Source of the DNA: Actinomycetota bacterium
Lineage (GTDB): Bacteria > Actinomycetota > Humimicrobiia > Humimicrobiales > Humimicrobiaceae
Direction of reading: 5' to 3'
Assembly (NCBI GenBank): GCA_023380915.1
Contig: JAMCSM010000013.1
Location: 19,204-83,203, forward strand
DNA length: 64,000 nt
Shown: positions 42,724 to 52,156 of the stretch, piece after piece
Layout of the letters: each line of letters begins with the position of its first letter
Numbering within the stretch: the first letter of the stretch is position 1
The notes under the pieces: generated by a model
What the model saw: only the letters and a program-made list of their open reading frames with translations
Databases searched by the model: none
What the model was told of the DNA's origin: nothing
Position numbers and translations under genes: made by a program

Positions 42724-43659
42724 ATGAATAAAGCCAGAGGATGTTTTATTTTTTTTATAATAATTGCTTTAGTTGCGATAATCTTTCTCTTATTTTTTAT
42801 ACAAAAAAATCCAAAGGCAGAAACTAAGTTAACTGTTATAGATGAATCAGAAACACAGAATTCATCTTCCAGTAATTCCAATACTGCAGGTTCTTTAAAT
42901 TTAACAATTAAAAATATTCATGATGACGGCTCTTCTGATTATTTGTTCCTTGGAATTGATGAAAGAGAAAATCAGAATAAATTCAGAGGCAGAACCGACA
43001 CTATAATTATTTATCATATTGGCTCCAATGGAATTGACGCACTTATTTCAATTCCAAGAGATACAAAAGTTGAACTTCAGGGACATGGTACAAATAAAAT
43101 AAATGCTGCTTATGAATATGGCGGCTTAAATATGATAAGTGAGGAAATTTATAAACTTACAGGTATTGGTGTGGATAAGGTAATGATTGTAAATTTTGCA
43201 GGATTTACGAAAATAATTGATGCATTGGGCGGTGTCAGGATTACAATTACCGAACCCCTGCATGATTCAAAATCAGGGTCTGATTTTGATCCTGGAACTT
43301 ATAATTTTAACGGGGAGCAGGCACTTGCATTTGCACGAAATCGTGCAACAGCAAAGGGAGATTTTGACAGAATGAACAGACAGAAATACCTGCTTTCAGA
43401 AATATTCAAACAAAAAGCAAACTTTTCAATTATTTCCGGAATTCCTTCAATAATAAAAATTTTAAGGGAAGAAACAAAATCAAACTTTACAATATGGGAT
43501 TATTTAAAGATCGGTTTTAGGCTAATAAAAAACAAAAGCAGCATAAAGCTTTTAACATTACCGGGTAAAACAAAAACAATAAATAAGATCAGCTATGTAC
43601 TCGTCAATGATAAGGAAGCTAAAGCTTATTTAACGGAGAATTTAGGTAATAAAAATTAA
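42724..43659 (+). CDS. LytR-CpsA-Psr (LCP) family cell-wall glycopolymer transferase
   Basis: 311 residues. One membrane helix (residues about 7-28), a Ser/Asn-rich linker, then the LCP domain: FLGIDERENQN, GRTDTIIIYHI, LISIPRDTKVEL, KINAAYEYGG, and FAGFTKIIDALGGV and FARNRATAKGDFDRMNRQ. These enzymes attach wall polymers to peptidoglycan at the outer face of the membrane. The gene is consistent with a cell wall of Gram-positive type. It is followed by a weak terminator. Confidence 0.9.
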   Translation: MNKARGCFIFFIIIALVAIIFLLFFIQKNPKAETKLTVIDESETQNSSSSNSNTAGSLNLTIKNIHDDGSSDYLFLGIDERENQNKFRGRTDTIIIYHIGSNGIDALISIPRDTKVELQGHGTNKINAAYEYGGLNMISEEIYKLTGIGVDKVMIVNFAGFTKIIDALGGVRITITEPLHDSKSGSDFDPGTYNFNGEQALAFARNRATAKGDFDRMNRQKYLLSEIFKQKANFSIISGIPSIIKILREETKSNFTIWDYLKIGFRLIKNKSSIKLLTLPGKTKTINKISYVLVNDKEAKAYLTENLGNKN

Positions 43660-43712
43660 TATATATTAAAATTAATAAAACAAATCCTGTATAATAATAC
43701 TGGCATGATGTA

Positions 43713-43737
43713 GCGGTACATGTGCACCGGTTTTTTT
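43713..43737 (+). terminator. Probable weak intrinsic terminator after the LCP gene
   Basis: CGGTAC and GCACCG (43714-43719, 43724-43729) can pair with one mismatch around a tetraloop, and seven or more Ts follow. It precedes the small hypothetical gene at 43792. Confidence 0.55.
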
Positions 43738-43791
43738 AGTTTTTTCATAAATAAATTATCATTTAAAATTTATATATTTTAAGAGGTAAAA

Positions 43792-44109
43792 GTGGCATCA
43801 AATTTTGAATTAAGTATTGCAAATTTATCTTTTCTTTCTGATAGCGGCAGTTTTCTTTTGCAAATCTCAATAAAAAATTCAATTTTAAATGACTTTATTA
43901 AAAATTTGATACCTGAAAGCGATAAATCCTGGTTAAGTGATTTAAAAAGTTGGGAAATAAGCAACAATTGGATACTTGAAATTGCAGATATATGTATAAA
44001 GCAATATGAACAGGTATTTTTTGACCGCGGTGATGAAATTCTGCTGGATTTAAAGGATGAAAAGTCATTTGATAAATTCAAATATATGGTTGAGGAAATA
44101 AACCGCTAA
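43792..44109 (+). CDS. Hypothetical protein, 105 residues
   Basis: I do not recognise this protein. It is started by GTG after AAGAGGT, and is predicted soluble and mainly helical, with several Ser/Leu/Ile-rich segments (SFLSDSGSFLLQISIKNSIL) and a C-terminal acidic-basic helix (LDLKDEKSFDKFKYMVEEI). It lies 36 bases before purB and may be co-transcribed with the purine genes. The regular ribosome site and intact frame argue it is real. Confidence 0.65.
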   Translation: MASNFELSIANLSFLSDSGSFLLQISIKNSILNDFIKNLIPESDKSWLSDLKSWEISNNWILEIADICIKQYEQVFFDRGDEILLDLKDEKSFDKFKYMVEEINR

Positions 44110-44145
44110 ATTTAATTTGTTTATTAAAATTTCGGGGAGACTTTA

Positions 44146-45441
44146 ATGATATCAAGATATACTCTCAAAGAAATGGGGAAAATCTGGGAGGATGAAAATA
44201 AATATTCAAAATGGCTTCAAATAGAAAAAGCTGTAGCACTGTCTCAAGCTGAACTTGGAATTATACCTGAAGAAGCTGCAAGGGACATTAATGATAAAGC
44301 CTGTTTTAATGTCAACGAAATACTAAAAATTGAAGAAAAAACTGGTCATGATGTGATTGCTTTTCTTACAAATGCCAGTTCATATATAGGTGAATCTTCA
44401 AAATATATGCATTTCGGGCTTACTTCTTCCGATATTGGTGATACGGCTCTGTCTCTGCAAATAATAGATGCTATAAATATTATTGAGATTAAAATAAAAA
44501 AACTCATTAAAATTTTGAAAGAGCAGGCTTTTAAATACAGGAATATAGTAATAGTAGGAAGGACTCATGGAATACATGCTGAACCTGTAACTTTCGGCCT
44601 TAAATTTGCTGTGTGGACTTTTGAAATGAAACGGAATCTAAACAGACTGCAAAATGCAAGAGAAGTTATAAGTTTTGGCAAGATATCGGGGGCGGTTGGA
44701 ACGTATGCAAATACACCTCCGGAAGTTGAAAAACTGGTATGCGCCAAACTGGGGCTTAAAAATTCACCGGCTTCTACTCAAATCCTTCAAAGAGACAGGC
44801 ATGCAGAAGTAATAAGTACGCTTGCAATCTGCGGAGGAACACTTGAGAAGATTGCTCTCGAGATAAGAAATTTGCAGAGAACTGATGTCAGAGAAGTTGA
44901 AGAACCATTTACGGAAGGCCAAAAAGGCTCATCAGCAATGCCTCATAAAAAAAACCCTGTAATTTGTGAAAGAATATGCGGACTTGCAAGGGTACTGCGA
45001 GGAAATGCGATAACTGCTTTTGAAGATATGGCTCTCTGGCATGAGAGGGACATATCTCATTCTTCTGCTGAAAGAGTCATATTTCCCGACAGTTTTATAA
45101 TTCTGGATTATATTCTTGAAAAGACAATATTTGTAATTGGAAATATTAAAGTAATGCCGGAAAATATGAGGAAAAATCTTTTAAAATACGGTGGTATTAT
45201 TTTTTCGCAAAGAGTTTTACTTGAACTGATAAACAAGGGAATGCCAAGAGAAGAAGCTTACATTCTTGTTCAGGATGCAGCCTTGAAAGCCTGGCAGCAG
45301 GAAGGAAATTTTAAGGAAAACCTCCTGAAAGAGAAAAAAATTACCGGATTAATTTCAGAAAATGAGATTGAGAAACTTTTTGATGTAAATTATCATCTCA
45401 AACATGTTGACACAATAATTAACAGGCTTCAGGAAATTTAA
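44146..45441 (+). CDS. purB: Adenylosuccinate lyase
   Basis: 431 residues. PurB removes fumarate from SAICAR and from adenylosuccinate in purine synthesis. The signature SSAMPHKKNPVICERI (about residues 263-278) and the His-containing TGHDVIAFL and GRTHGIHAEPVTFG motifs are present. It starts a run of purine genes (purB, purS, purQ, purL, purF, purM, purN, purH), all on the same strand. Confidence 0.96.
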   Translation: MISRYTLKEMGKIWEDENKYSKWLQIEKAVALSQAELGIIPEEAARDINDKACFNVNEILKIEEKTGHDVIAFLTNASSYIGESSKYMHFGLTSSDIGDTALSLQIIDAINIIEIKIKKLIKILKEQAFKYRNIVIVGRTHGIHAEPVTFGLKFAVWTFEMKRNLNRLQNAREVISFGKISGAVGTYANTPPEVEKLVCAKLGLKNSPASTQILQRDRHAEVISTLAICGGTLEKIALEIRNLQRTDVREVEEPFTEGQKGSSAMPHKKNPVICERICGLARVLRGNAITAFEDMALWHERDISHSSAERVIFPDSFIILDYILEKTIFVIGNIKVMPENMRKNLLKYGGIIFSQRVLLELINKGMPREEAYILVQDAALKAWQQEGNFKENLLKEKKITGLISENEIEKLFDVNYHLKHVDTIINRLQEI

Positions 45442-45537
45442 TTTTAAAATTACCAGGATGTAATTAAATTTAAGATAAAAATAATAATTTTAAGTCAAAA
45501 TTGAAAATTGTAAAAAATTAAAAGGAAAAAAGACTTT

Positions 45538-45792
45538 ATGCTTAACGTAAATGTATATGTAACTTTAAAAAAAGAAATTCTTGATGCGCAGGGACTTGTA
45601 ATAAAAAAAGCAATAAAACAGATAGGATATGAAAACGTAAGAGAAGTCAGATTCGGCAAATTTATACGGTTGGAAATTGATGACACCGGTAAAACTATGG
45701 ATGAAATAAAAAAGGAAATTGACTATTTAAGTGACAAACTTTTAGCAAATCCCAATATTGAAAATTATAAGTACGAAATAATGGGGGATTGA
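45538..45792 (+). CDS. purS: Phosphoribosylformylglycinamidine synthase subunit PurS
   Basis: 84 residues, the small structural subunit that bridges PurQ and PurL in the three-protein FGAM synthase. NVNVYVTLKKEILDAQG and GYENVREVRFGKFIRLEI are the family motifs. Its TGA stop overlaps the ATG of purQ (TGATG), so translation is coupled. Confidence 0.95.
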   Translation: MLNVNVYVTLKKEILDAQGLVIKKAIKQIGYENVREVRFGKFIRLEIDDTGKTMDEIKKEIDYLSDKLLANPNIENYKYEIMGD

Positions 45793-46502
45793 TGGCGGGT
45801 AAATCAAAACCATATTTTGGAATTTTAGTTTTTCCGGGTACCAACTGTGAAATGGATTGTTATCATGTTTTAAAAAATCTTCTGAAGGTTGACTGTAAAT
45901 TAATCTGGCATAAGGAAACCGGAGATGATGATGATGTTAATGCAATAATAATTCCAGGAGGCTTTTCATATGGCGATTATTTAAGAACAGGAGCTGTAGC
46001 CAAATTTTCTCCTGTTATGTCTTTTGTGAGAGACTTTGCCCAAAATGGCGGACTTGTTATCGGCATTTGTAATGGTTTTCAGATTTTGCTTGAGGAAAAT
46101 CTTCTTCCTGGAGCAATGCTGCGAAATAATACATTAAAATTTATCTGCAAATATGTAAATTTAAGAGTTGAAGATATAAATAATCCTTTTACTTCGGGTT
46201 ATAAAACAAATGAAATAATCAGGATGCCGATAAGACATAATGAAGGCAATTATTATATTGACAGTGAAGGACTCAAGCAGCTTATAAAAGAAAACAGGAT
46301 ATTATTAAGATATTGTGATGCACAGGGTAATGTTAACAAGGATACTAATCCAAACGGTTCAATTGATAATATTGCGGGGATATGCAATGAAAAAAGAAAT
46401 ATTTTCGGTCTGATGCCGCACCCTGAAGCATGCAGTGAAAAACTGCTTGGTTCTGAAGACGGTTTAAAAATATTTAAATCAATTATTAATCATATTTTTT
46501 AA
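45792..46502 (+). CDS. purQ: Phosphoribosylformylglycinamidine synthase subunit PurQ (glutaminase)
   Basis: 236 residues from the ATG at 45792 that overlaps the purS stop. The class I glutamine amidotransferase nucleophile is Cys in VIGICNGFQIL, with the His-Glu pair in LMPHPEACSE. It supplies ammonia to PurL. The N-terminal GILVFPGTNCEMD is typical of PurQ. Confidence 0.95.
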   Translation: MAGKSKPYFGILVFPGTNCEMDCYHVLKNLLKVDCKLIWHKETGDDDDVNAIIIPGGFSYGDYLRTGAVAKFSPVMSFVRDFAQNGGLVIGICNGFQILLEENLLPGAMLRNNTLKFICKYVNLRVEDINNPFTSGYKTNEIIRMPIRHNEGNYYIDSEGLKQLIKENRILLRYCDAQGNVNKDTNPNGSIDNIAGICNEKRNIFGLMPHPEACSEKLLGSEDGLKIFKSIINHIF

Positions 46503-46538
46503 AATCAGATATTTTGAGAAACGGCAGAAGGCGGTTTT

Positions 46539-48776
46539 ATGAAGCAGGATGATAATCAATACAAAAAATTAGGCTTGAAATATAATGAATATCTGAAAAT
46601 ACTCAAATATCTTGGCAGAAAGCCTAATTATCTTGAATTAAACATATATTCCGTAATGTGGTCTGAACACTGCAGCTATAAAAGTTCAAAAGCCCTTCTT
46701 AAAAATTTTAAAACCACAGGAAAATATGTTTTACAGGGTCCTGGTGAAAATGCAGGAGTTCTGGATATTGGCGATAATCAGGCACTGATATTTAAAATGG
46801 AATCACACAATCATCCTTCAGCTGTTGAACCTTATCAGGGTGCGGCAACAGGAATCGGAGGAATAATCAGGGATATATTTGCAATGGGTGCACGGCCCAT
46901 CTGCAGTTTAAACTCCTTAAGATTTGGAAAGCCGTATGGTGATGAACATCAGAAATATTTGTTTGAGATGGTTGTCAAGGGGATAGGCGACTATGGGAAC
47001 TGTATGGGAATTCCTACAGTCGGAGGAGAAGTTTATTTTGATGATACTTATAATGGAAACTGTCTTGTTAACGCAATGAGTGTTGGACTTGCTCAAAAAG
47101 ATAAACTGATAAAATCAAAGGCATTTGGAACAGGAAACTACCTTGTTTTAATCGGTTCAAGTACAGGGAGGGACGGAATACATGGAGCAACATTTGCCTC
47201 GGATGAACTTAATGAAGAATCAGAAACACGAAGGCCATCAGTTCAAGTCGGTGATCCGTTTATGGAAAAGGTTGTGCTTGAAGTATGTCTTGAACTGCTT
47301 GAAAAAAAATTGATACTTAGTTTGCAGGATATGGGGGCTGCAGGTATAACAAGTTCTTCAGTCGAAATGGCAAGCAAGGGAAATACAGGTGCAGATATTG
47401 ATGTTGCCATGGTGCCGTTAAGGGAAGCAAGCATGCTGCCTTATGAAATAATGATTTCCGAATCACAGGAAAGAATGCTGGCGCTTGTTGAGCCTTCAAA
47501 GCTTTCCGCAGTAAAAGCAGTTTGCGATAAATGGAATATAAATTGCGAAAGGATTGGAACTGTTACAGATAACGGACTTTACAGGATTTTTAAAGGTGAA
47601 GAATTGCTTGGAGAAATTCCTGTTAAAACTCTTACTGATGAAGCTCCTGTTTATTACCATAAATATGAAAGACCAAAATATATTGACAGTGCAGTTTCAT
47701 ATTCATTAACTGAAGATGATTATGACGGATTGCTGAAAAAATATTCCCATAATGAAATTTTTAAAAAAATCATATCTTCCCCAAATATATGCAGCAAAAA
47801 ATGGGTTTGGCAGCAATATGACCATATGGTTCAAATAAATACGGTGCTCCTTCCAGGTCATGACAGTGCAGTAATCAGAATTAAAAATATCCCTAAGGCC
47901 ATTGCATTTTCATGTGACGGAAATGGAAGATATTGTTATCTTGATCCTTATAAAGGTTCTATAATTGCTGTAGCTGAGACAGCAAGAAATTTAGCTTGCT
48001 GCGGAGCTGTTTCAATGGGGCTGACAGATTGCCTCAATTTTGGAAATCCTGAAAAACCCGGGATTTTCTGGCAGTTTAAAAATTCAATTGACGGCATTAT
48101 CAAAGCCTGCGAGGTATTTGAAATTCCTGTTATAAGCGGAAATGTAAGTTTTTACAATGAAAGTTTTGGAAAAGCAGTTTATCCTACCCCTGTAATAGGG
48201 ACTGCCGGAATTATTGAGGATATAAAAAATCTGATTGGGATGGATTTTAAAAATAAAGGTGACATGATAATTCTTATAGGAAGAAAGATTAATGATGATG
48301 ATTTTGAAAATGACGGAATGGGAGGGTCGGAATTTATGGAGCTGTTTTTTGGCAGGGTTGCAGGTAAATGTCCCGATATAAATCCCGATTATGAAAAAAA
48401 GCTTCATAATCTTTGCATTGATTTAATCAAGAAAAGACTGGTAAATTCAGCGCATGATGTTTCTATCGGAGGTATTGCTGTTACCATTGCAGAAAGCTGT
48501 ATTTCCGGAAAAACAGGAGCACAAATCAGCATGAGGGCAAAAGATAATGATTTTCTTAAGTATTTATACAATGAAAATCAGTCAAGGATAATAATTTCAG
48601 CAAGTCAGCCAAATTTAAAGATGATTGAAGATAAATGCAGGCAAATTAAAATTGATTTTGAAATAATAGGCACAGTTGGCGGAAATAATTTAACTGTAAA
48701 TAAAAAGATAGATATCAGTATAGAAGAATTAACTGCACTTTATGATAAATCCATTGAAAAAATCATGTCAAAATAA
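46539..48776 (+). CDS. purL: Phosphoribosylformylglycinamidine synthase subunit PurL (small form)
   Basis: 745 residues, the ATP-dependent synthetase subunit of FGAM synthase. YSVMWSEHCSYKSS and KMESHNHPSAVEPYQGAATG mark the N-terminal domain. LQDMGAAGITSSSVEMA and NPEKPGIFWQF are also conserved. The short length fits the three-subunit system encoded with PurS and PurQ. Confidence 0.96.
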   Translation: MKQDDNQYKKLGLKYNEYLKILKYLGRKPNYLELNIYSVMWSEHCSYKSSKALLKNFKTTGKYVLQGPGENAGVLDIGDNQALIFKMESHNHPSAVEPYQGAATGIGGIIRDIFAMGARPICSLNSLRFGKPYGDEHQKYLFEMVVKGIGDYGNCMGIPTVGGEVYFDDTYNGNCLVNAMSVGLAQKDKLIKSKAFGTGNYLVLIGSSTGRDGIHGATFASDELNEESETRRPSVQVGDPFMEKVVLEVCLELLEKKLILSLQDMGAAGITSSSVEMASKGNTGADIDVAMVPLREASMLPYEIMISESQERMLALVEPSKLSAVKAVCDKWNINCERIGTVTDNGLYRIFKGEELLGEIPVKTLTDEAPVYYHKYERPKYIDSAVSYSLTEDDYDGLLKKYSHNEIFKKIISSPNICSKKWVWQQYDHMVQINTVLLPGHDSAVIRIKNIPKAIAFSCDGNGRYCYLDPYKGSIIAVAETARNLACCGAVSMGLTDCLNFGNPEKPGIFWQFKNSIDGIIKACEVFEIPVISGNVSFYNESFGKAVYPTPVIGTAGIIEDIKNLIGMDFKNKGDMIILIGRKINDDDFENDGMGGSEFMELFFGRVAGKCPDINPDYEKKLHNLCIDLIKKRLVNSAHDVSIGGIAVTIAESCISGKTGAQISMRAKDNDFLKYLYNENQSRIIISASQPNLKMIEDKCRQIKIDFEIIGTVGGNNLTVNKKIDISIEELTALYDKSIEKIMSK

Positions 48777-48923
48777 ACAAAATATTTTTAGCTGTTTTTA
48801 TTTAAACGGCATCTGGTAAGTTTTTATTATTGATATTGTTTAAAAATTGTTTTATTTTAATTTGGGCAGTTTGAAATATTTATTTTACAGCAAATGATTT
48901 TATTTTTTATATAAATTTATTTT

Positions 48924-50438
48924 ATGGAAATAAAAAAAGAAGATTTTAAAAGGATAAATAAGGGAAGGAAGCATTTAAAAATAAAATTGAATTCATATAA
49001 CTTTCAGTTGAATGAAATCCATGAGGAATGCGGAATCTTTGGCATATATTCAAATAAAAAAAATGTAGCAGAAATAATTTTTTACGGACTGCAGGCACTT
49101 CAGCATAGAGGACAGGAAAGCGCCGGAATTGCTGTTTCAGATGGCGAAAATATTTTGATTTACAAGGACCTTGGACTTGTTTCAAGCGTGTTTAATGAGC
49201 AGAACCTTGCACCTCTTCAGGGACATATAGGCATAGGCCACTCAAGATATTCCACCAAAGGAAAAAATGTATGGAGAAACAGTCAGCCAATATTTAGAAC
49301 TTTCAAAGGGCAAAGTTTTGCAATTGCCCATAATGGAAATCTTATAAATACGGAGTCACTTAGAAAAACACAGATAAAGAAAGGCGCAAGATTTGAAACC
49401 ACAACTGATACTGAAATAATTGCTTCTTTAATTGAAACATCTCAAAAAGAAAATATGGAAGATGCAATAAAGGAAGCAATTTCGTTAATAAAAGGTTCGT
49501 TTTCTCTTCTTATCCTTACTTGCGATAAGTTGATGGCAATAAGAGATCCAAACGGATTCAGACCCATGGTACTTGGAATAAAGGCGGACAGCTATATTAT
49601 TGCTTCAGAAACATGCGCGCTTGACATAATAGACGCAAAGTTCATACGGGAGGTTGATCCCGGAGAGTTTATAATTATTGATGAAGACGGCATTCGTTCC
49701 CAGATGCTGCTTCCTGTGGAAAGAAGATCAATGTGTGTTTTTGAACTGATATATTTTGCAAGGCCTGACAGTTATATTTATAACAGGAATTTATATGAAG
49801 TCAGGCATAAAATGGGGGAGGAGCTTGCAAAGGAAGCGCCTGCTGATGCTGATCTGGTTATTTCAGTTCCGGATTCAGGAACTCCTGCAGCAGTAGGATA
49901 CTCTGCCTTCTCAAAAATACCTTATGCCGAAGGTTTTATTAAAAACAGATATATCGGGAGAACCTTTATTCAGCCAAGTCAGGATATAAGGGAAATTGGA
50001 GTGCGTTTGAAATTAAATCCTCTTAAAGATGTCGTAAAAGGTAAAAGGATTGTAGTTGTTGATGATTCTATTGTAAGGGGAAATACCTCAAAACAGATTG
50101 TAAAAATGCTTTATAATGCAGGAGCAAAAGAAATACACATGAGAATCAGCTCGCCTCCGCTCATTCATCCGTGTTTTTATGGAATAGATATGGCAACCCG
50201 TGCAGAATTTATTGCAAATCACAGAACTGTGGAAGATATAAAAAATTATCTGGGGGTTGACAGTCTTGCATATTTAAGTATAGAAGGGCTGGTACGGGCA
50301 ATTGGAGAGCCAAAAGATAATTTTTGCTTTGCATGCTTTAATGGTGATTATCCTGTAGATATTTCTGAAATCCTTAAATATGATAAATTTTCCATTGATA
50401 ATGAAGACAGGCTGGCAGGTAAAGTTAAAAGAAGATAA
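48924..50438 (+). CDS. purF: Amidophosphoribosyltransferase
   Basis: 504 residues. PurF makes phosphoribosylamine in the first step of purine synthesis. A 35-residue N-terminal propeptide precedes the nucleophile Cys36 (HEECGIFGIY), as in Bacillus-type PurF, which is self-cleaved. Fe-S ligand cysteines are present, including CFACF near the C-terminus, suggesting the oxygen-sensitive 4Fe-4S form. VVVDDSIVRGNTS is the PRPP-binding motif. Confidence 0.95.
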   Translation: MEIKKEDFKRINKGRKHLKIKLNSYNFQLNEIHEECGIFGIYSNKKNVAEIIFYGLQALQHRGQESAGIAVSDGENILIYKDLGLVSSVFNEQNLAPLQGHIGIGHSRYSTKGKNVWRNSQPIFRTFKGQSFAIAHNGNLINTESLRKTQIKKGARFETTTDTEIIASLIETSQKENMEDAIKEAISLIKGSFSLLILTCDKLMAIRDPNGFRPMVLGIKADSYIIASETCALDIIDAKFIREVDPGEFIIIDEDGIRSQMLLPVERRSMCVFELIYFARPDSYIYNRNLYEVRHKMGEELAKEAPADADLVISVPDSGTPAAVGYSAFSKIPYAEGFIKNRYIGRTFIQPSQDIREIGVRLKLNPLKDVVKGKRIVVVDDSIVRGNTSKQIVKMLYNAGAKEIHMRISSPPLIHPCFYGIDMATRAEFIANHRTVEDIKNYLGVDSLAYLSIEGLVRAIGEPKDNFCFACFNGDYPVDISEILKYDKFSIDNEDRLAGKVKRR

Positions 50439-50460
50439 AAAAATAAAATTCCTTAAAAAA

Positions 50461-51516
50461 ATGGAAAGTAAAAATAAGGCAAATCATAAATTTTCATATG
50501 AGGATGCAGGAGTAAATACCGGAAAGGCATCTGAAGCAATCAACTTGTTTAAAAGCAAAGTCTTTTCAACTTTTAACAGAAATGTGCTAAATGATCTGGT
50601 TTCTTACGCAGGATTATTTCAACTGGAAACAGGAAATTATAAAAATCCTGTTTTGGTTTCTTCCACAGACGGGGTAGGTACAAAGGTACTTATTGCAAAA
50701 CAAACCGGAGATTTTTCTGCCATAGGACAGGACCTGGTTGCAATGTGTGTAAATGATATTCTTTGCTGCGGAGCAAAACCATTGTTTTTCCTTGATTACC
50801 TTGCCTGCGGAAAACTTGAACCCCAAAAGATAAAAACTGTTGTAGAATCCATTGCAGAGGGCTGCCTGATCGCAGGATCAGCATTAATTGGCGGTGAAAC
50901 TGCTGAAATGCCCGGAGTTTACAGGGAAGATGACATTGACATGGCTGGTTTTGCTGTAGGAATTGTTGACAGGGATAAAATAATAACTAAAAAAATGGTA
51001 AAGGAAGGGGATATTCTTTGCGGAGTTGCCTCGTCAGGCCCGCACAGCAACGGCTATTCTCTTATAAGAAAGATAATATCCGACTGTAATCTGGATTTGA
51101 GTAAAAACTATAATATAGATGAAAATAATCCAAGCCTTGGAAAAATCCTTCTAACTCCGACAAGAATATATGTAAAGATACTGGAAAATCTGATTGATTC
51201 AGGTAAGGTAAAAGGTCTTGCTCATATTACCGGCGGAGGTTTTTATGAAAATATCAACAGGATTATTCCTGAAAACTGCAATGCCAGAATCAATAAAAAA
51301 GCGTGGAAAGTTCCATCAATATTTAATTTTCTGCAGGATGCTGGCAATATTGAAGTAGAAGAAATGTACAGAGTTTTTAATATGGGGATTGGAATGGCAA
51401 TAGTAATTGATAAGAATGACCTTGATTTTGCTCAAAAAATTTTAAATAAAAGCAGTGAAAATCTTCTGGAAATAGGAGTTATTACAAAAGGGAGCGGAAT
51501 GGTTGAGGTAGTTTAA
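50461..51516 (+). CDS. purM: Phosphoribosylformylglycinamidine cyclo-ligase
   Basis: 351 residues from ATG 50461 (MESKNKANHKFSYEDAGVNT); an in-frame ATG upstream would overlap purF and add a non-homologous tail. PurM closes the imidazole ring to give AIR. DGVGTKVLIAK, DYLACGKLEP and LIGGETAEMPGVY are diagnostic. The gap from purF is 22 bases. Confidence 0.95.
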   Translation: MESKNKANHKFSYEDAGVNTGKASEAINLFKSKVFSTFNRNVLNDLVSYAGLFQLETGNYKNPVLVSSTDGVGTKVLIAKQTGDFSAIGQDLVAMCVNDILCCGAKPLFFLDYLACGKLEPQKIKTVVESIAEGCLIAGSALIGGETAEMPGVYREDDIDMAGFAVGIVDRDKIITKKMVKEGDILCGVASSGPHSNGYSLIRKIISDCNLDLSKNYNIDENNPSLGKILLTPTRIYVKILENLIDSGKVKGLAHITGGGFYENINRIIPENCNARINKKAWKVPSIFNFLQDAGNIEVEEMYRVFNMGIGMAIVIDKNDLDFAQKILNKSSENLLEIGVITKGSGMVEVV

Positions 51517-51518
51517 AA

Positions 51519-52154
51519 ATGAACAGCATTTCAAATAACAAAAGAAAAAGAATTGCAGTGTTTGCATCCGGGAATGGTTCAAACCTACAGGCAATAGTTG
51601 ATTATTCATTAAAAAATGATATAAACGGCGATGTTGTTTTTGTTTTAAGCAATAATCCAAGTGCTTATGCTTTGGAAAGAGCTAAAAACGCAGATATTAA
51701 ATCAATATGCATAGATTCAAAAAAATTTGTTTCAAGACAAGAATATGACAGGGAAATTTTAAAAGTACTGAAAAATGAAAACATTGATCTGATATGTCTT
51801 GCAGGTTACATGCTTCTTTTTACTTTAGATTTTATAAACGAATATTTAAACAAATTGATAAATATCCATCCTTCACTCCTGCCTTCTTTTAAGGGAAAAC
51901 AGGCAATTAAGGATGCTTTTGATTATGGTGTCAGGATTACAGGAGCCACTGTACATTTTGTTGAGTTTGAAATTGACAACGGTCCGATAATTTTGCAGGA
52001 AGCAGTACAGGTGTCAGAAAAAGACACGCTGGATGAGCTGGAAAATAAAATTCATAAAGTTGAACACAGAATTTATCCTCTTGCAGTTAAATATTTCTGC
52101 AGGGATGAGCTGAAGATAAATGGACGGAAAGTAAGTATTTTGGAAAGGAGCTAA
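51519..52154 (+). CDS. purN: Phosphoribosylglycinamide formyltransferase
   Basis: 211 residues. PurN transfers a formyl group from 10-formyl-THF to GAR. FASGNGSNLQAI binds phosphate; LAGYMLLFT and INIHPSLLPSFKG contain the catalytic residues (His in HPSLLPSF). Two bases separate it from purM. Confidence 0.95.
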   Translation: MNSISNNKRKRIAVFASGNGSNLQAIVDYSLKNDINGDVVFVLSNNPSAYALERAKNADIKSICIDSKKFVSRQEYDREILKVLKNENIDLICLAGYMLLFTLDFINEYLNKLINIHPSLLPSFKGKQAIKDAFDYGVRITGATVHFVEFEIDNGPIILQEAVQVSEKDTLDELENKIHKVEHRIYPLAVKYFCRDELKINGRKVSILERS

Positions 52155-52156
52155 AA

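Noticed and set aside
44600..46550. Purine riboswitch upstream of purB/purS
   Set aside because: The leaders are short and AT-rich and contain no recognisable aptamer core.
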